From Pirellulales bacterium (GTDB lineage Bacteria; Planctomycetota; Planctomycetia; Pirellulales; Thermoguttaceae): 44,164 nt of DNA. The translations under genes were made by a program, and so were the position numbers. The notes under the pieces were generated by a model. It saw only the letters and a program-made list of their open reading frames with translations. It was not told where the DNA came from and searched no databases. The stretch is from assembly GCA_016935315.1 (NCBI GenBank), contig JAFGRD010000147.1:1-44164 (forward strand). The letters are read 5' to 3'. Below are positions 19,454 through 30,800 of this stretch, piece by piece. Numbering within the stretch: position 1 is the stretch's first letter; every line of letters starts with the position of its first letter.

Positions 19454-22252
19454 TTACGGCACCGGCGAGAGCTCGATGTTATCCAGCCCACCCGTGTCGA
19501 GGTAATATCGCTCATCGGCCAGGGTGCGCCAACTGAACGTCACGTTCTCGCCAAGGATGGCGTCTTCGCCGGCCACCACGCCGGTCACCGAATCGACTTC
19601 GAGCATCTCCTCTTCGTCTTTGGTGGCATGTTTTCGCTTGATCTTCACCACGACTTCAGTTGGCCCGATGCGGTCGCCGACCTCCATCTTCAGCAGATAG
19701 GCGGGCGTGGCCTGGGCGTCCTCGCCGACGGTGAGCTTCCGGCCGATCAGCACCCGCTGCGAACTGGTGGTGAACTCCGTGATTTCCTCGCGGGCCTGGT
19801 CTTCCGCCGGCTGAAAGAGGATTCGCTCGTTGCGGATTCCGGAAGTGGCGTCGGTCATCACACCCCAGTAATACGAGTTTTCGAAGGCCTTGCCCTTCAT
19901 CTCAAACTTGAACTGCGGAAGCATGCCCTGGCGTGCCAGGAATTCGATCGCCGCGCCGACGACCACGGGGCTCTTGGGATCAATGATCACGCCCGGATTG
20001 TGACCTTTCTCGTCCTGGTAAGGATACCAGTTGCCCGCGTAATGATTGTGCATCGGCACGATCCGCGACGGCGAGAGCGGCACATACATCCGCACGAGCT
20101 GCTGGATGTAGGAGAGCTTCGACGGCTGCCCGGCCAGCAGTACCACGTCGACGTCGTGATCGACGATTCGCTGGCAATAATCGAACAACAACTCGTCGAA
20201 CACATCGTGAACCACGCCCTCGAACTCGGCCCGGTCGAACGTCAGGTCGAGCTCCTGTTGCACGTTGTAGTATCCGGGTCCCCGCAGCTTGTCAAACACC
20301 CGCTGCAACGATTCGACGACGGCCGGATCGACAATCTCGGGGTCCGTGTGGGAGATCGGTTCGTCGGTGACGTCGTCGACCGCGTTGTCCAAGTATGCCT
20401 GCGTCAACGGAACAAACAGCCGATTGATCCAGTTGACTCGTTGTGCGCGGATCTCACGGTTGCGGGGCACCTCGGGTCCGAAGAGCAGTTGCACGTCTTC
20501 GTCTTCCAGTCCCAAGGCGTCGGCAGAGGCGGGAACGATGATGGTTTCTAACAGGCGTTTGACCAATTGGTCGCCACCGAGGTAGATCCCGTCCTGGTGG
20601 ATGACTTGCCCGCGAATGGCGTCGTCGATCTTCGACTCGAAATGGTACTTGGCGATCATCAGATCACTGGTGCCGCCGCCAATATCGATGCAGGCGATGC
20701 GGATCTCGTTGGCCGCATCGCCGAACTCCTCCGGCTCGGGGCCCTTGCGGCGTGGGGCGGGGGCGCCTGGCCGGCGCACGCCACCCCGGCCACGACGTCG
20801 TCCGGCCGGCGCGGCCGCCATCGGTTCCGGCGGGGGCTCTTCCGGCTTGGGCGGCTGCTTGCCGCGGTCCTGACGCAGCGTGGCAAACCAGAGACGCGGG
20901 TCCTGGCCCAGCAGCCGCATCTCGCTCCAGATGTACGTCAGGTGGACCGCGCTGGCTTCGTCGATGCTGAGATTCAGCTCGGGCCTCACCCCTTGGTTCT
21001 TCCCCAGCGTCAGCGCAAAGACATTAATGGCCTTGTTGACCTGCGCCCGCAGACGCTTCTGCTCCTCTTGAATCATGCCGCTGGGAAAAGTCAGCGTCAC
21101 CGTGCGGATCTCGCGGGTGCGCCCGGCGTCGCCCGAGGCGTTGCGATAGGGTGGCGAGTTGATGTAGCTGTAGGCCTGGCAGAGCAACTCGTAGATGGCG
21201 GCGGTCATCAGGCAGCGCGGGGCATGTCGGGGCTTCAGCGGCGTCTCGGAGGCGTATTCGTGCTCGGCGGGCTCCTCCCGGTCGAGCAGGAAGTCGCGGT
21301 CGTCCTCGTGGACGAACCGCAGGAAGGGCCCTTTCAGCGTCGCCGCGTAGGTTCCCGTCTTGCAGCGGTCGCTGGGATCGCCCATGTGCCAGTTGGCCCC
21401 TTCCAGCCAACTGGCGTCGTCGGCCCAAAGATACCGTTTGGGCGAGCTGACTCCCGTGCGGATATCCCCTTCCGCGCGCATCACTTGGGCCACGTCGTCG
21501 GCCTCGCGCCCCATGCGGACCATGGAAAGGTCGTCGAACAGCGGCGGCGTGTGGACGACCTCGACCTTGCTCTGTTTGGCCTTCTTCTTGCCGCGGCCGA
21601 ACCAACCAGCGGCGTCACCGTCGACGCTGGAATGGTATTCGATCTTCTTCTGGGGCAGCGGGGGCAGATAAGGAGTGTTGCACCAATGGGTCTTCGATGA
21701 GAACCATCGGGCGGCCGGCGTGCTGATGAACTCGCCTTCCTCATTCCAGGCGTCCAGGTGATAACGGTTGGTCAGCTCGAAGGGCAGCATCTGCGGAGTC
21801 TGGCTGATCTCCCCGGCCAATTCCAGCAGCAACACGCCCGTGCGGCTGTTGCCGAAGTCGATCACCATGTGGACGTGCTTGGCGTCGCCGGCAGTTGCCG
21901 TGGCGGGACGAATGCACACGTCGATGTCCGGAATGCCCTTCAGCGGCTGTCCCTGGAGGTCGAGCAGGCCTTCGAGCCGGATGACGAAATCCCTGGTCAG
22001 CGCGCTGGGCTGACAGAAATGGCCCACCTCCGGATCGCCACAGGTGGTGTCGACCGCCAGAAACAGCTTGCTGGCGCCGGACTGAATGACCTGCCACTGC
22101 ACATAGGGGTAGTCGCGGAGGGATTCGCCCTCCTCGCCGCCGCACTGACAACGTTGCCAACCGTAACCGATCTGCGCGGCCTGATAGCGGCTGCCGCCGC
22201 GCAGCGGAACGCAAACGGCCTGAACTCCAGTGTTTGCGAACAATACGTGCAT
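19454..22252 (-). CDS. SrfB-family Hsp70/actin-fold ATPase
   Basis: The 932-residue protein resembles the 'virulence factor SrfB' family. Three ATP-site motifs of the Hsp70/actin fold are present in order: phosphate 1 VIDFGNSRTGVLL (130-142), phosphate 2 CIDIGGGTSDLMIAKY (521-536) and adenosine VVLLAGQPSKL (703-713), followed by PVVVGAAIEF. About 120 residues precede phosphate 1. A low-complexity Pro/Arg stretch (about 462-510) lies just before phosphate 2, and another basic linker at 218-230. The region after 775 is beta-rich and in the position of an Hsp70 substrate-binding domain, but its fold is unproven. It lies 32 nt after the SrfC-like gene and 85 nt before the GrpE-like gene. In enterobacteria srfA-srfB-srfC form an operon of uncertain function; no clear SrfA is here. 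Confidence 0.88.
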   Translation of the reverse strand: MHVLFANTGVQAVCVPLRGGSRYQAAQIGYGWQRCQCGGEEGESLRDYPYVQWQVIQSGASKLFLAVDTTCGDPEVGHFCQPSALTRDFVIRLEGLLDLQGQPLKGIPDIDVCIRPATATAGDAKHVHMVIDFGNSRTGVLLLELAGEISQTPQMLPFELTNRYHLDAWNEEGEFISTPAARWFSSKTHWCNTPYLPPLPQKKIEYHSSVDGDAAGWFGRGKKKAKQSKVEVVHTPPLFDDLSMVRMGREADDVAQVMRAEGDIRTGVSSPKRYLWADDASWLEGANWHMGDPSDRCKTGTYAATLKGPFLRFVHEDDRDFLLDREEPAEHEYASETPLKPRHAPRCLMTAAIYELLCQAYSYINSPPYRNASGDAGRTREIRTVTLTFPSGMIQEEQKRLRAQVNKAINVFALTLGKNQGVRPELNLSIDEASAVHLTYIWSEMRLLGQDPRLWFATLRQDRGKQPPKPEEPPPEPMAAAPAGRRRGRGGVRRPGAPAPRRKGPEPEEFGDAANEIRIACIDIGGGTSDLMIAKYHFESKIDDAIRGQVIHQDGIYLGGDQLVKRLLETIIVPASADALGLEDEDVQLLFGPEVPRNREIRAQRVNWINRLFVPLTQAYLDNAVDDVTDEPISHTDPEIVDPAVVESLQRVFDKLRGPGYYNVQQELDLTFDRAEFEGVVHDVFDELLFDYCQRIVDHDVDVVLLAGQPSKLSYIQQLVRMYVPLSPSRIVPMHNHYAGNWYPYQDEKGHNPGVIIDPKSPVVVGAAIEFLARQGMLPQFKFEMKGKAFENSYYWGVMTDATSGIRNERILFQPAEDQAREEITEFTTSSQRVLIGRKLTVGEDAQATPAYLLKMEVGDRIGPTEVVVKIKRKHATKDEEEMLEVDSVTGVVAGEDAILGENVTFSWRTLADERYYLDTGGLDNIELSPVP

Positions 22253-22284
22253 CTTGGTTCTCTATCCTATTTCAGTGCCAACGG

Positions 22285-24852
22285 CTAACTCTCAAACGGC
22301 TCGAGGACCTTGATCAACTGAGCGTTGCCCGGCGGGAGCTTCACGTGTTCCCCCGCCCCCAAGGCCAGCGCCTGGGGAAGCCGGCTCACCCAGCGTTGTA
22401 AGAAAGCCCCCATCAATCCGAAACGAGCGAACGGATCGTCCTCTCCGTTGCCTTCCTCCTCCCGGTCTTCCGCTTCAGGAGACTTCATCGGCGCCAGGCT
22501 CGGCCCCGGGTTCATCACGTAGTCGTTGAGGATAATACGAGCGTATTTCCGTCGGGCGCGGCGACGGGCCGCCTCGTCCCGGGTTTTCAGATTCACGACC
22601 GGGCCGAGCAGGTCGATCAGCTCGTCGAAGACCTGCTCCGTCAACAGATAGTCGCGGAGGTATCGCGTGAAGGACCCCAGGTCATTCGGGTCGAGCCACG
22701 GGCCGCCGTCCTGGTGCGTGCTGCAGAATTCCTCCCAGCGCTTGGGAACGGCCACGGTCGCCCATTCGTGCAGGAAGTTGCGGAGTTGCCGTGGCAGCGG
22801 GTCTCCCCGCCGGCGGCTTTGCGTGTCGATGCAATCGGCCAGCATCCATTCTTCCCCTTCGCTGACCGAGAGCGACTCCTGCAACGCGTGGACCCGGTAG
22901 TAGACCATCTCTTCGCTGGAGGTCAGCCAATCGAGCACTCTTCGGGCGGCGGCCAGCCGCTTCTCGCGATCGACGTTGGCGTCAGGATCGACGACCCAGT
23001 CGCGAGAGAGTTGCAGCAGGCGGTTGTTGACCTCCTGGATCTCTTTCTGCAACTGGTTCTGCTTGTCGTCGGCGGTGGTCACGCCGCGAATGCCCGCACT
23101 GATCAACGACAGCCCCCCGTCGTCGTCCCGCATGGCCGTGTCCCAGCGTTGCTCCGGCGCCCGCATGTATTCCTTGACCATGTCCGACTCCAGGAATGCC
23201 TTGCGGGCCCGTTGCCATTTTTGGGGATCTTCGCTTTCGCGTTGCTGCTTGTCCGTATCCCACGTTCCGGGGTAGCGGATGGGATAAGCGTTGGTGAAGG
23301 CCTTTCCCCGCCCGCCGAAGTCGTTCATTACAGATCCCAGCGCGTCGACCAGTTGGCCCAGCCGGTTCTCGTAGAGCCCCTTGTCGGCGTATTCCTCGCG
23401 ATTGCGGAACTCTTCGTCGATACCGGTCATGCCGATGAACAGCGCGGGCACTTCGTCGCGGACCCGCATCGGCCAGGCCTTCTCCCCGTAGCGGGCCTTT
23501 CCCCACTTGTCGATATGGTGCTTCATTTGGCTGGTGACTTCGAGGTTGCCGCCACGGGAAAGCAGCAGCAGGGTCTGGATCTGGAGTTCCTCGGTGTAGC
23601 GCTCGAACAGGTAGGCCACCTTGCCGCGCTTGACGATTTCCATCTGCTCTTCCAGCGTATCGGCGGCAACGCGTTTCCCCTGCTCCGCTCCTTGGCGCCC
23701 GGCTCGCATGCCCGGGATGTCGAGAAAGTCCATCTGCTCGACGACCCGCCGCCAGTCGTCGTTGAGGCGATGGGGCAGGACGGGCATGGCCAACTCCAGC
23801 ATGCCGGCTTGGATGGTCTCCAGCTCTTCGTTTCCCATCCCGCTTCCAGGACGGTACTCCATCACGAAGTATTTCTCGCGCTCGACCAGATAGATGTCGG
23901 CCCAATCGACGCGCTGCCAGACCTTCGAGGTCCGCCGCTCGTGGACCTTGGCCCGTTGGCTGTCCAACAGGAATCGCACTCCGGCCCAGTGAGTAAAGAT
24001 GGCCGGGTCGTGGTCGCCCAAGGTGATCCGAGTCAGGAAATTGTTGATCCGCATGAACAGGCCGGTCAGCGAATCCCAGCTATCCCAGAACAGAGCGGCG
24101 GCGGCGGCGACGTAGCCTTCCTCGGTCAGCGGATACCGGCTCAGCAGGCCGTTGAGAATCGCCTCCTTGGCCTGGAACCCGCGGCGATCGACGTTGCGCA
24201 TGTAGGAGAAGGCGTCCAGAATGTCCATCCGCCATTTCCGATCGACCTCGTCGCCGCGATAGTCGCGTCCGATCTCCTCGAAAAGCTGCTCCAGCTCGCC
24301 CTGCTGCCAGGTGCAGTCGGGCGTCTTGCACTCCACGTGGAACCCCCGCGCCAGTACTCGCAGCCATTCCACGCGCGTCAACGCCCGCACCATTACCGGA
24401 AACTCGGGCGATACGCTGGCTCCGATACGGTCTTTGGTCGTGAAGCGGGTAACCAGGGCGGTAGCCTCGTTAGAGCCGCACTGCGGGTTCAAGTCGTTGT
24501 CAAACGAAAGCTCTTTGTAGTAGGCCGGCTCGCCGTGAGTCTCGTCACCTCCGATCGGACAGAACGACTCGCTGTGCGGCCTGAGCACCTGGCCGACGAA
24601 CAGACTCTTGCCCACCTGCGACGGGCCGTAGACCGCCGCGGCAACCGGTACTTTGGCCGAAGTGTAGAGACTGCTGGCCAGCCGCCGCAGTTGCAGCACC
24701 TCGAATTCGTCGCTCTCGGCAATCGGCAGCAGGTCCGTTGCCCGCCGCGACGGATTGAACTCCGAAAGCCAATCGCACAAGTCGGTCGCCAGATTCTCCA
24801 CCTGTTCCGCACGTCGGATCAAGTTGCGATCGCGTTCGTCTGGAAATGCCAT
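22285..24852 (-). CDS. SrfC-family P-loop GTPase
   Basis: The 855-residue protein matches the 'virulence factor SrfC' family. It has a P-loop, GPSQVGKS (76-83), and a likely G3 motif DIPG (378-381, in FLDIPGMRAG), so it is probably a large dynamin-like or TRAFAC-type GTPase. An unusually long insert (about 300 residues) separates G1 and G3. A helical C-terminal half (about 450-855) contains charged stretches. I did not identify a classical NKxD motif with confidence, so base specificity is inferred. ATG 24852 (MAFPDERD) begins 14 nt after the stop of the giant Ig-like protein gene; upstream codons in frame lie inside that gene. No strong ribosome site is visible, so coupling to the upstream gene is plausible. 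It is the natural partner of the SrfB-like ATPase next door. Confidence 0.85.
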   Translation of the reverse strand: MAFPDERDRNLIRRAEQVENLATDLCDWLSEFNPSRRATDLLPIAESDEFEVLQLRRLASSLYTSAKVPVAAAVYGPSQVGKSLFVGQVLRPHSESFCPIGGDETHGEPAYYKELSFDNDLNPQCGSNEATALVTRFTTKDRIGASVSPEFPVMVRALTRVEWLRVLARGFHVECKTPDCTWQQGELEQLFEEIGRDYRGDEVDRKWRMDILDAFSYMRNVDRRGFQAKEAILNGLLSRYPLTEEGYVAAAAALFWDSWDSLTGLFMRINNFLTRITLGDHDPAIFTHWAGVRFLLDSQRAKVHERRTSKVWQRVDWADIYLVEREKYFVMEYRPGSGMGNEELETIQAGMLELAMPVLPHRLNDDWRRVVEQMDFLDIPGMRAGRQGAEQGKRVAADTLEEQMEIVKRGKVAYLFERYTEELQIQTLLLLSRGGNLEVTSQMKHHIDKWGKARYGEKAWPMRVRDEVPALFIGMTGIDEEFRNREEYADKGLYENRLGQLVDALGSVMNDFGGRGKAFTNAYPIRYPGTWDTDKQQRESEDPQKWQRARKAFLESDMVKEYMRAPEQRWDTAMRDDDGGLSLISAGIRGVTTADDKQNQLQKEIQEVNNRLLQLSRDWVVDPDANVDREKRLAAARRVLDWLTSSEEMVYYRVHALQESLSVSEGEEWMLADCIDTQSRRRGDPLPRQLRNFLHEWATVAVPKRWEEFCSTHQDGGPWLDPNDLGSFTRYLRDYLLTEQVFDELIDLLGPVVNLKTRDEAARRRARRKYARIILNDYVMNPGPSLAPMKSPEAEDREEEGNGEDDPFARFGLMGAFLQRWVSRLPQALALGAGEHVKLPPGNAQLIKVLEPFES

Positions 24853-24866
24853 GAAGCTGATACCAC

Positions 24867-27800
24867 TTAAAACGGGTTGTTGGCGTTCGGTGCCGTCTCG
24901 GCGGCATCGGTCTCCTTGAGCACCGAGACGAGCTGGAACTTGTATTGATACTGCTGCACGGACCCGTCGGAAGGGTTGCGGGCTTCCAGGACCAGATGGT
25001 ACTGCATCCCGTAGGGGCCGCGGGAGATCCGAGGGCTCTGCAAGCTCGCTTCGAGATGGCCGTCTCGCAACTCGGCGTCCGTCCAGTTTTCGGCGGGCGT
25101 CTCGCCGGGCGCGTAAACCCGATATTGTAGCGGACCCTCCGATTCGGCCGCCAGTACCCTCAGGATCACGCCGAAATCGGCGGCGGCCTCGTCGACCTTC
25201 GTGGGGATCACGTTCAGGAAACGTTTGCCCGAGACCGTCACCGTGGCATACGCCTGCCTGCCGCGATAGTCGGCCAAGACCTGGGTCTGGCCGAACGTTT
25301 TGCCCACGAATCGGCCGGAAACCGCCGCATCGGGGGCCAAGATGGCCGGATCCGTGCTCTGCAGCACAGCCGGAACCTGGTAGGGCACACCGTCCGGAGG
25401 ATGGGCCGTTACCGCAAACGGCGGCGTCGCTTGCCCAACCTGCAAACCGCACATCGGCGGCGTGATCGAGAGCGGATCGGCACTGGTCACCTCCACCACG
25501 GCGGTCGTCGAGAGCCCGTCGTAGGGCCCGCCCGGATCGACGGCAGTCACAACGACCTGGGTCACGCCGCTGCTCTGTCCGCGAATCATCCGCTCCCCGG
25601 ACGCGGCCACGACGTTCTGGTTCGGCATCGGTGAGACGCGGTAGTCGATCTCTCGGGGGAGCTGTCCGCCCCCAGGGTCCAGTACCACGCTGCCGAACGT
25701 GCCAACCTCACCCGACCAGATCGCGAGAGGTTGGGGCGAAACAGCCAGTTGTGCCAGGCTCACGGTGGTGGCGTCGCCAACGGAAACCAGCAGCGGATCG
25801 GCCGTCAACATTCCCAGCTTGGCCCCCACGCGTGTTTGTCCCGCACCGATCGGCCGCACCAAGGGGCCGGCGGCGGTCTTTTCGACGGCCACGACCCCGG
25901 GTGGTTGGGCAATCTCCAGGTTCGGATCGGCCGTCACGTCGCGGCCATAGGAACCGTCGGCCAGCAATTCGATCACGCGGACCGGTGTCGGCGGCGAGCC
26001 CGGCGATAGCCGAAGCACTTCGGGCACGAATCGCAGCTCAGCCACGTCGGCGCTGGGGGCGAAGACGACGCCGTCGTCGAATCCGCTCTCGCCCCGGAGG
26101 ACTATTCTGCCATCCCATCCTCCGTATTCAATCCATTGCCCGGCCGGGCCCGCAAACTCGCCGAATCCTTGCGTGTACATGTCGACTCCGCCGGGAACGC
26201 CCGGATAAACGCCGCCGACCAGTCCGGTGCCCGGGGTGACGTCCAGAGCTGCTTCCGCCTGCTGGCCGCCGACCGTGGCCACCACACTGGTCCTACCCGG
26301 CGCGGTTCCCATCACGACCAACTCGTCCGTGGCGGCTTGAGCCACGCTCGGGTTGTTCACGAACAGCCGAACGCCATGCTCCGGCCGAAGTACCCGTCGC
26401 TGCCGGCCCTTTAGCCCGGTGACTTGATAGACCATGGCTCCGCCGGGATAGATCACGGCCTGGGCGGGCTCGATCCGCAGGTTCGTCAGCACGTCCTCCG
26501 TTACCGTAACCGGCACCTGCTGGCTGAGCCGGTTCTGCCAGTTGACCGCCACGCTGGCCGTTCCGGGCATGCTTGCGCCCACGTCGTGCGCACCGATGAT
26601 CTGAATCGCCTGGGGATTCTGTCCGCCGGCAGTAACCGATAGCTCCGGCTGGACAAACATCTCGTGCGTGCCGGTGGGGGCCTGGCCCAGAATACGAATC
26701 CGAGCCACGTCGCCGGTCGACATGGCAAGCTGGGGTGGCTGGACGATCAGTTGCGAGATCTCTTCGCTGTTGACAGTCACGTAGGCCGAGCCGGTCTGCT
26801 GCGCGCCGGGCAGCGTTGCCACAATCGTGGCCGTACCGGGCGACATGGCACACACGCGATTGCCCTGGATCACTACCGTGCCCGAATCGGAACTGCTGAA
26901 AACGGCCGAGTCCGTTCGGTCGATCCGGTGGCCGGCCGGAGTGATCACGTAAACCCGCATTTCCAACGACTGGCCGCGGGCCAGATTGCCGGCGGCGGGT
27001 TCGACCATTACCTGACCGTCGATCGGACCGCCGCTCGGCAACACCTCGACCATCAGGTTCACCAGCTTGTCGCCAAACGCAAAGGCCACCGCCGACGTTC
27101 CGGGCGAGACGCCAACCAGCGAATGAGTCTGCGGGACGTACTGCACCACACCGGGCAGCGCCGGGGTCACCGTGCAGTGACGGCTCAGGTCCATCGCGCC
27201 CCGCAAGACCGACACATGGGTGCCGATCTGGGCACTCTGGCCGACGCCGATCCGCAGCACATCGGGATCGATGCCCAGGGCGTCGGCGATCGAAGGGACG
27301 ACGTTGACCGGGGCCGGCTCACTGACCAGCCCTTTGAGTTGGGCCTTAACCGACCCCTGTCCGACGGCCACGCCTGATACCGACGAACCGACGACTGAAG
27401 CGACTTGTGGATTGCCGGCCTGCCAACTGACGTTGCCAAGCCCAGTGATGATCCCGACCGACTTGCCGTTCTTGTATCCCACCACGTCCAGGGGCACGGT
27501 TTCGCCGGGCAGGATCGTGATGGGCGAAGGAACGACCGCGATCCGATCGATGTCCAACTCGGCCGTCACTTCCACTTCCATCGGCTGCTGGCAGCGAACG
27601 CCTTCGAACTCGGCCGTGACCGACGTGCGCCCCACTCGGTTGCCGATCAGACGGCCGCTGGCGGCACTGACCACGGCGCTGTCCGCCGATTGCGGAGTGG
27701 TCAATGTCGCCTGCTTGGTCACGTACCGGGTGAAGTGCTCGCCCGTCTCGGGATCGGCGAATTCGGCCTCGACGCGGAAATCGTCGAACTCTGCGCCGAG

Positions 27801-30800
27801 GGGGAATCGGACCAGTTGTCCCGGTCCCGGCTCGTCCAAGTCGAAGGGAACGATCTTCACGGTCAGCGGCGCACCTTCGCGCGCAGGCGGCGTGCTGAAT
27901 CTGCCCGGCTGATACGTCGACGTGTGGAACAGCACGGCGCGCCCGTCCACTTCGGCGCGGAACCACTGCCGGAAGCCGGAACGCCTCGCCGTGAGCACGG
28001 GCGCCTGCCAACAGACGTATTCGTTCTCGAAATCCGCCGGCCATTGGATGCCGGCCGCCGGCTCGACAACGTCGTCCTTCTCGACGGCGATCGTGTAGCG
28101 CTGTTGTGACCCGACCGGCAAGTACTCGCCCGGCGGCTCGCGGACCAGCAACACCTTGGCGGCGGGATCGTTTGGATCTGGTCCTTGCGGCTTCATCGCA
28201 AGCGCGCCGACCGCTTGCTTGCCGCTGAACTCGGCCTGCAATTCGAAGTCGCCCGTGGCGGCTTCGGGACCGGTTGCGGCTGGACGCAGGCCGCCGGCGG
28301 CCGGTGTCCAAACCAGCCCGGGGGGAACCGTCCAAACGACCGCCTCGGGGCGCACCTCTCTCCATACGTCGGCTTCATTCGGCAGTTGCTGTTCGACGCA
28401 AAGCGGCAGCGTTTGGCCCGGTGCCAAGGAAGCGCTGGAGGGAACGATACGAATGGCCGTAGGCTCCACGGCCGCCACGACTTCGATCTGGGCCGTGGCC
28501 GTGCTGCCCAGAATCGGGTAGTAGCTCGCGCGAAGCTCAAAGGGTGCCGCCGGCTCGACACCCACCGCCGCCGGCGGCGTCCACCGAATCGCTCGCGGGT
28601 TGCCGACCGTGTATCCCACGCCGGGGCCGATCAGCCGCGCACGCTCGATCGTACCGTCGTCGTCCACTTCGAGATACAGCGGCAACCGGGCGACTTCGTC
28701 CACCGTCAGGCGAGCCGAGGGCGGAGCGAATGACAGTCGCGCCTTGGCCGGGTCAAATACCTTCAGCGTCAGACTGGCTGGCGTCGTTGACGCTACATGG
28801 TTGGCCGCAACCGTCACGTCGCCCGGCCCGGCTGCCCGAAATGCGCCCGTCTTCTCGTCGATCTTCAGGATAGCCGAATCCGAACTCGTGAACTCGGCCA
28901 GCTCGGGCACCAGGTCCACGTCGCCCTGCGGGCTGGTCCCGGTGAGAGCCACGCGGCCGGTCTCGCCAGTCAGCCGCAGCGAGCGGTCGATTCCCAGTTG
29001 CAGCGTGACGTCACCGGCCTCGACCGACCTGACCGTCACCGGCCTCGAGTTCCTTCCGAAATAGCTGGCATGGACCTCCAGCGGCCCGGCGTTGGGTTTC
29101 AGTGCCGCCACCTTGCCGCCCCGCAATTCCAGACCGGGGGCCGCGTCCTCCGCCGCCTTGCTGCTGAAACGCAGCCGGTCGGCCAGCACGCCCACTCGGC
29201 GTCCGCCGCTGTAGGTCGCCCAGCCTTGCAGGCGGATCTGCTGTCCCAGCGGCAGATCGACCGGGCCGGCCGGTGTCAGCGACAGTCGCAAGGGGGCGAC
29301 GACCACCTCGACCGGCGCCGAAGAGCGATGCTCGCCGAATCGCAGCACCAGCGTCTGCGGCGAGCTGGGATCGGTAGGCGTCACGCCGTGGAGCCGCATC
29401 GACTTTGCCTCGAACTCGGCATAGCGGGGCGAAGGCGCCTTCTCGGTCGTCAACACGTCGGGAGCTATCTCGACGTTCCGTGTCGCCGTCTCCGTGGCGA
29501 TGCTGGCCAGTACGCGCGGCCGAACCTCATCGTCGACCGGCACCACGACCCGAGGTGGATCGATCTCGATCGAGGCAAACTTGGCCGTGGTCACCGTGAC
29601 CGGAACCGAGCGTCTTTGGTTCCCTTGTGTTACCTCGACCTCGACAGTCCCTTCACCTCGGCCCACCAAGCGGTTCTCATCAGTAATCTCGACCACTGAC
29701 GGGTCGGAGCTGGTGACGTAGATCGGGGCCGTGTCTGGCGAGACGACGTTCAGGCCCGTAATCTCGCCCACCACCATGTCGAGCTTCTTGGGGGTCACGA
29801 CCAGCCTGTCGAGCCCGGGGCCAACCACCACGCTAAACGCCATCCCCGCGGTCAGAGTCTCGTCGAACGTGACTGTGATCTTACCGTTGCCCGGCGTCTT
29901 GCCCTTCAGGTGCCGGCCTTCAACCGCAGCGATGTATGCCGGGTGGATCTCCGCTTGCAGCAACGATGACTCCAGCACGCGGTAGCGTTTGTCGTCCTTG
30001 GAAACGGCATCGATTTGCAGGCGGCTGGCCCTGCCCGCCCCGACCGGCACCGGATCGATATACATCTCCAAGGCGGTGAAGTCGATATCGCGCACGATGA
30101 CCGCGGCCGTGGCGTCGAGATACTCGCTCTGGGCGCTGGCGCGGTACCGCGCGGCAACCGTGGTGCTGCCTTCGCCCACGCCTTCCAGCAGTCCCTCGTA
30201 GGAGTACACGATCTCGTCGCTCTGGACCGTCCACTGGGCGGCATCGGTCAGGTCGACGCGGGTTCCGTCCTCAAATTCTCCCAGGAGCTTCAACCGGGCG
30301 GTGGTACCGATGCCCAACGCGACGTTGCCCGGCTCGATGACGATTCGATCGGGGTTCTTCGCCGGTCCAGCTATCAGCGTGACGTTGGCCGGTTCGAGAT
30401 CACCGAGGTGGAATCGCAATAGAGTGCGACCTGCTCCCACGATGGTCGCCGCGGAGGCCATGCGATCGAATTGGGCCACGGCCGGATCGAGCACGACGCC
30501 CACGGCCTGGCTGGTCACGTCCTCGTCAAGGAACGGAAACAGGCCCGTATGTTCGACACGGAACTCGACACGGCTGCCGACCGGCCCGGCAAAGGAACCG
30601 GGCGTAATGATCAGGCGATTTGGATGGAGATACCAATAGACCAGGGCTCCCACGAACAAAGCGAGCAGCAACGCCGACGCCAAAACCCTCTTCCAGCGTC
30701 TTCTCCTCTTGGGGCGGGTCGCCAAAGCCGCTTCGCAACTAGGGCATTTTGGGCTGCGGCCGGGCCGCCGCACGAAGAGCAGGTTACACTCGGGATCGGT

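Noticed and set aside
22714..24870. 718-codon open frame opposite the SrfC-like gene
   Set aside because: Antisense shadow. The minus-strand frame has a P-loop and family-like sequence; the plus-strand frame has none.
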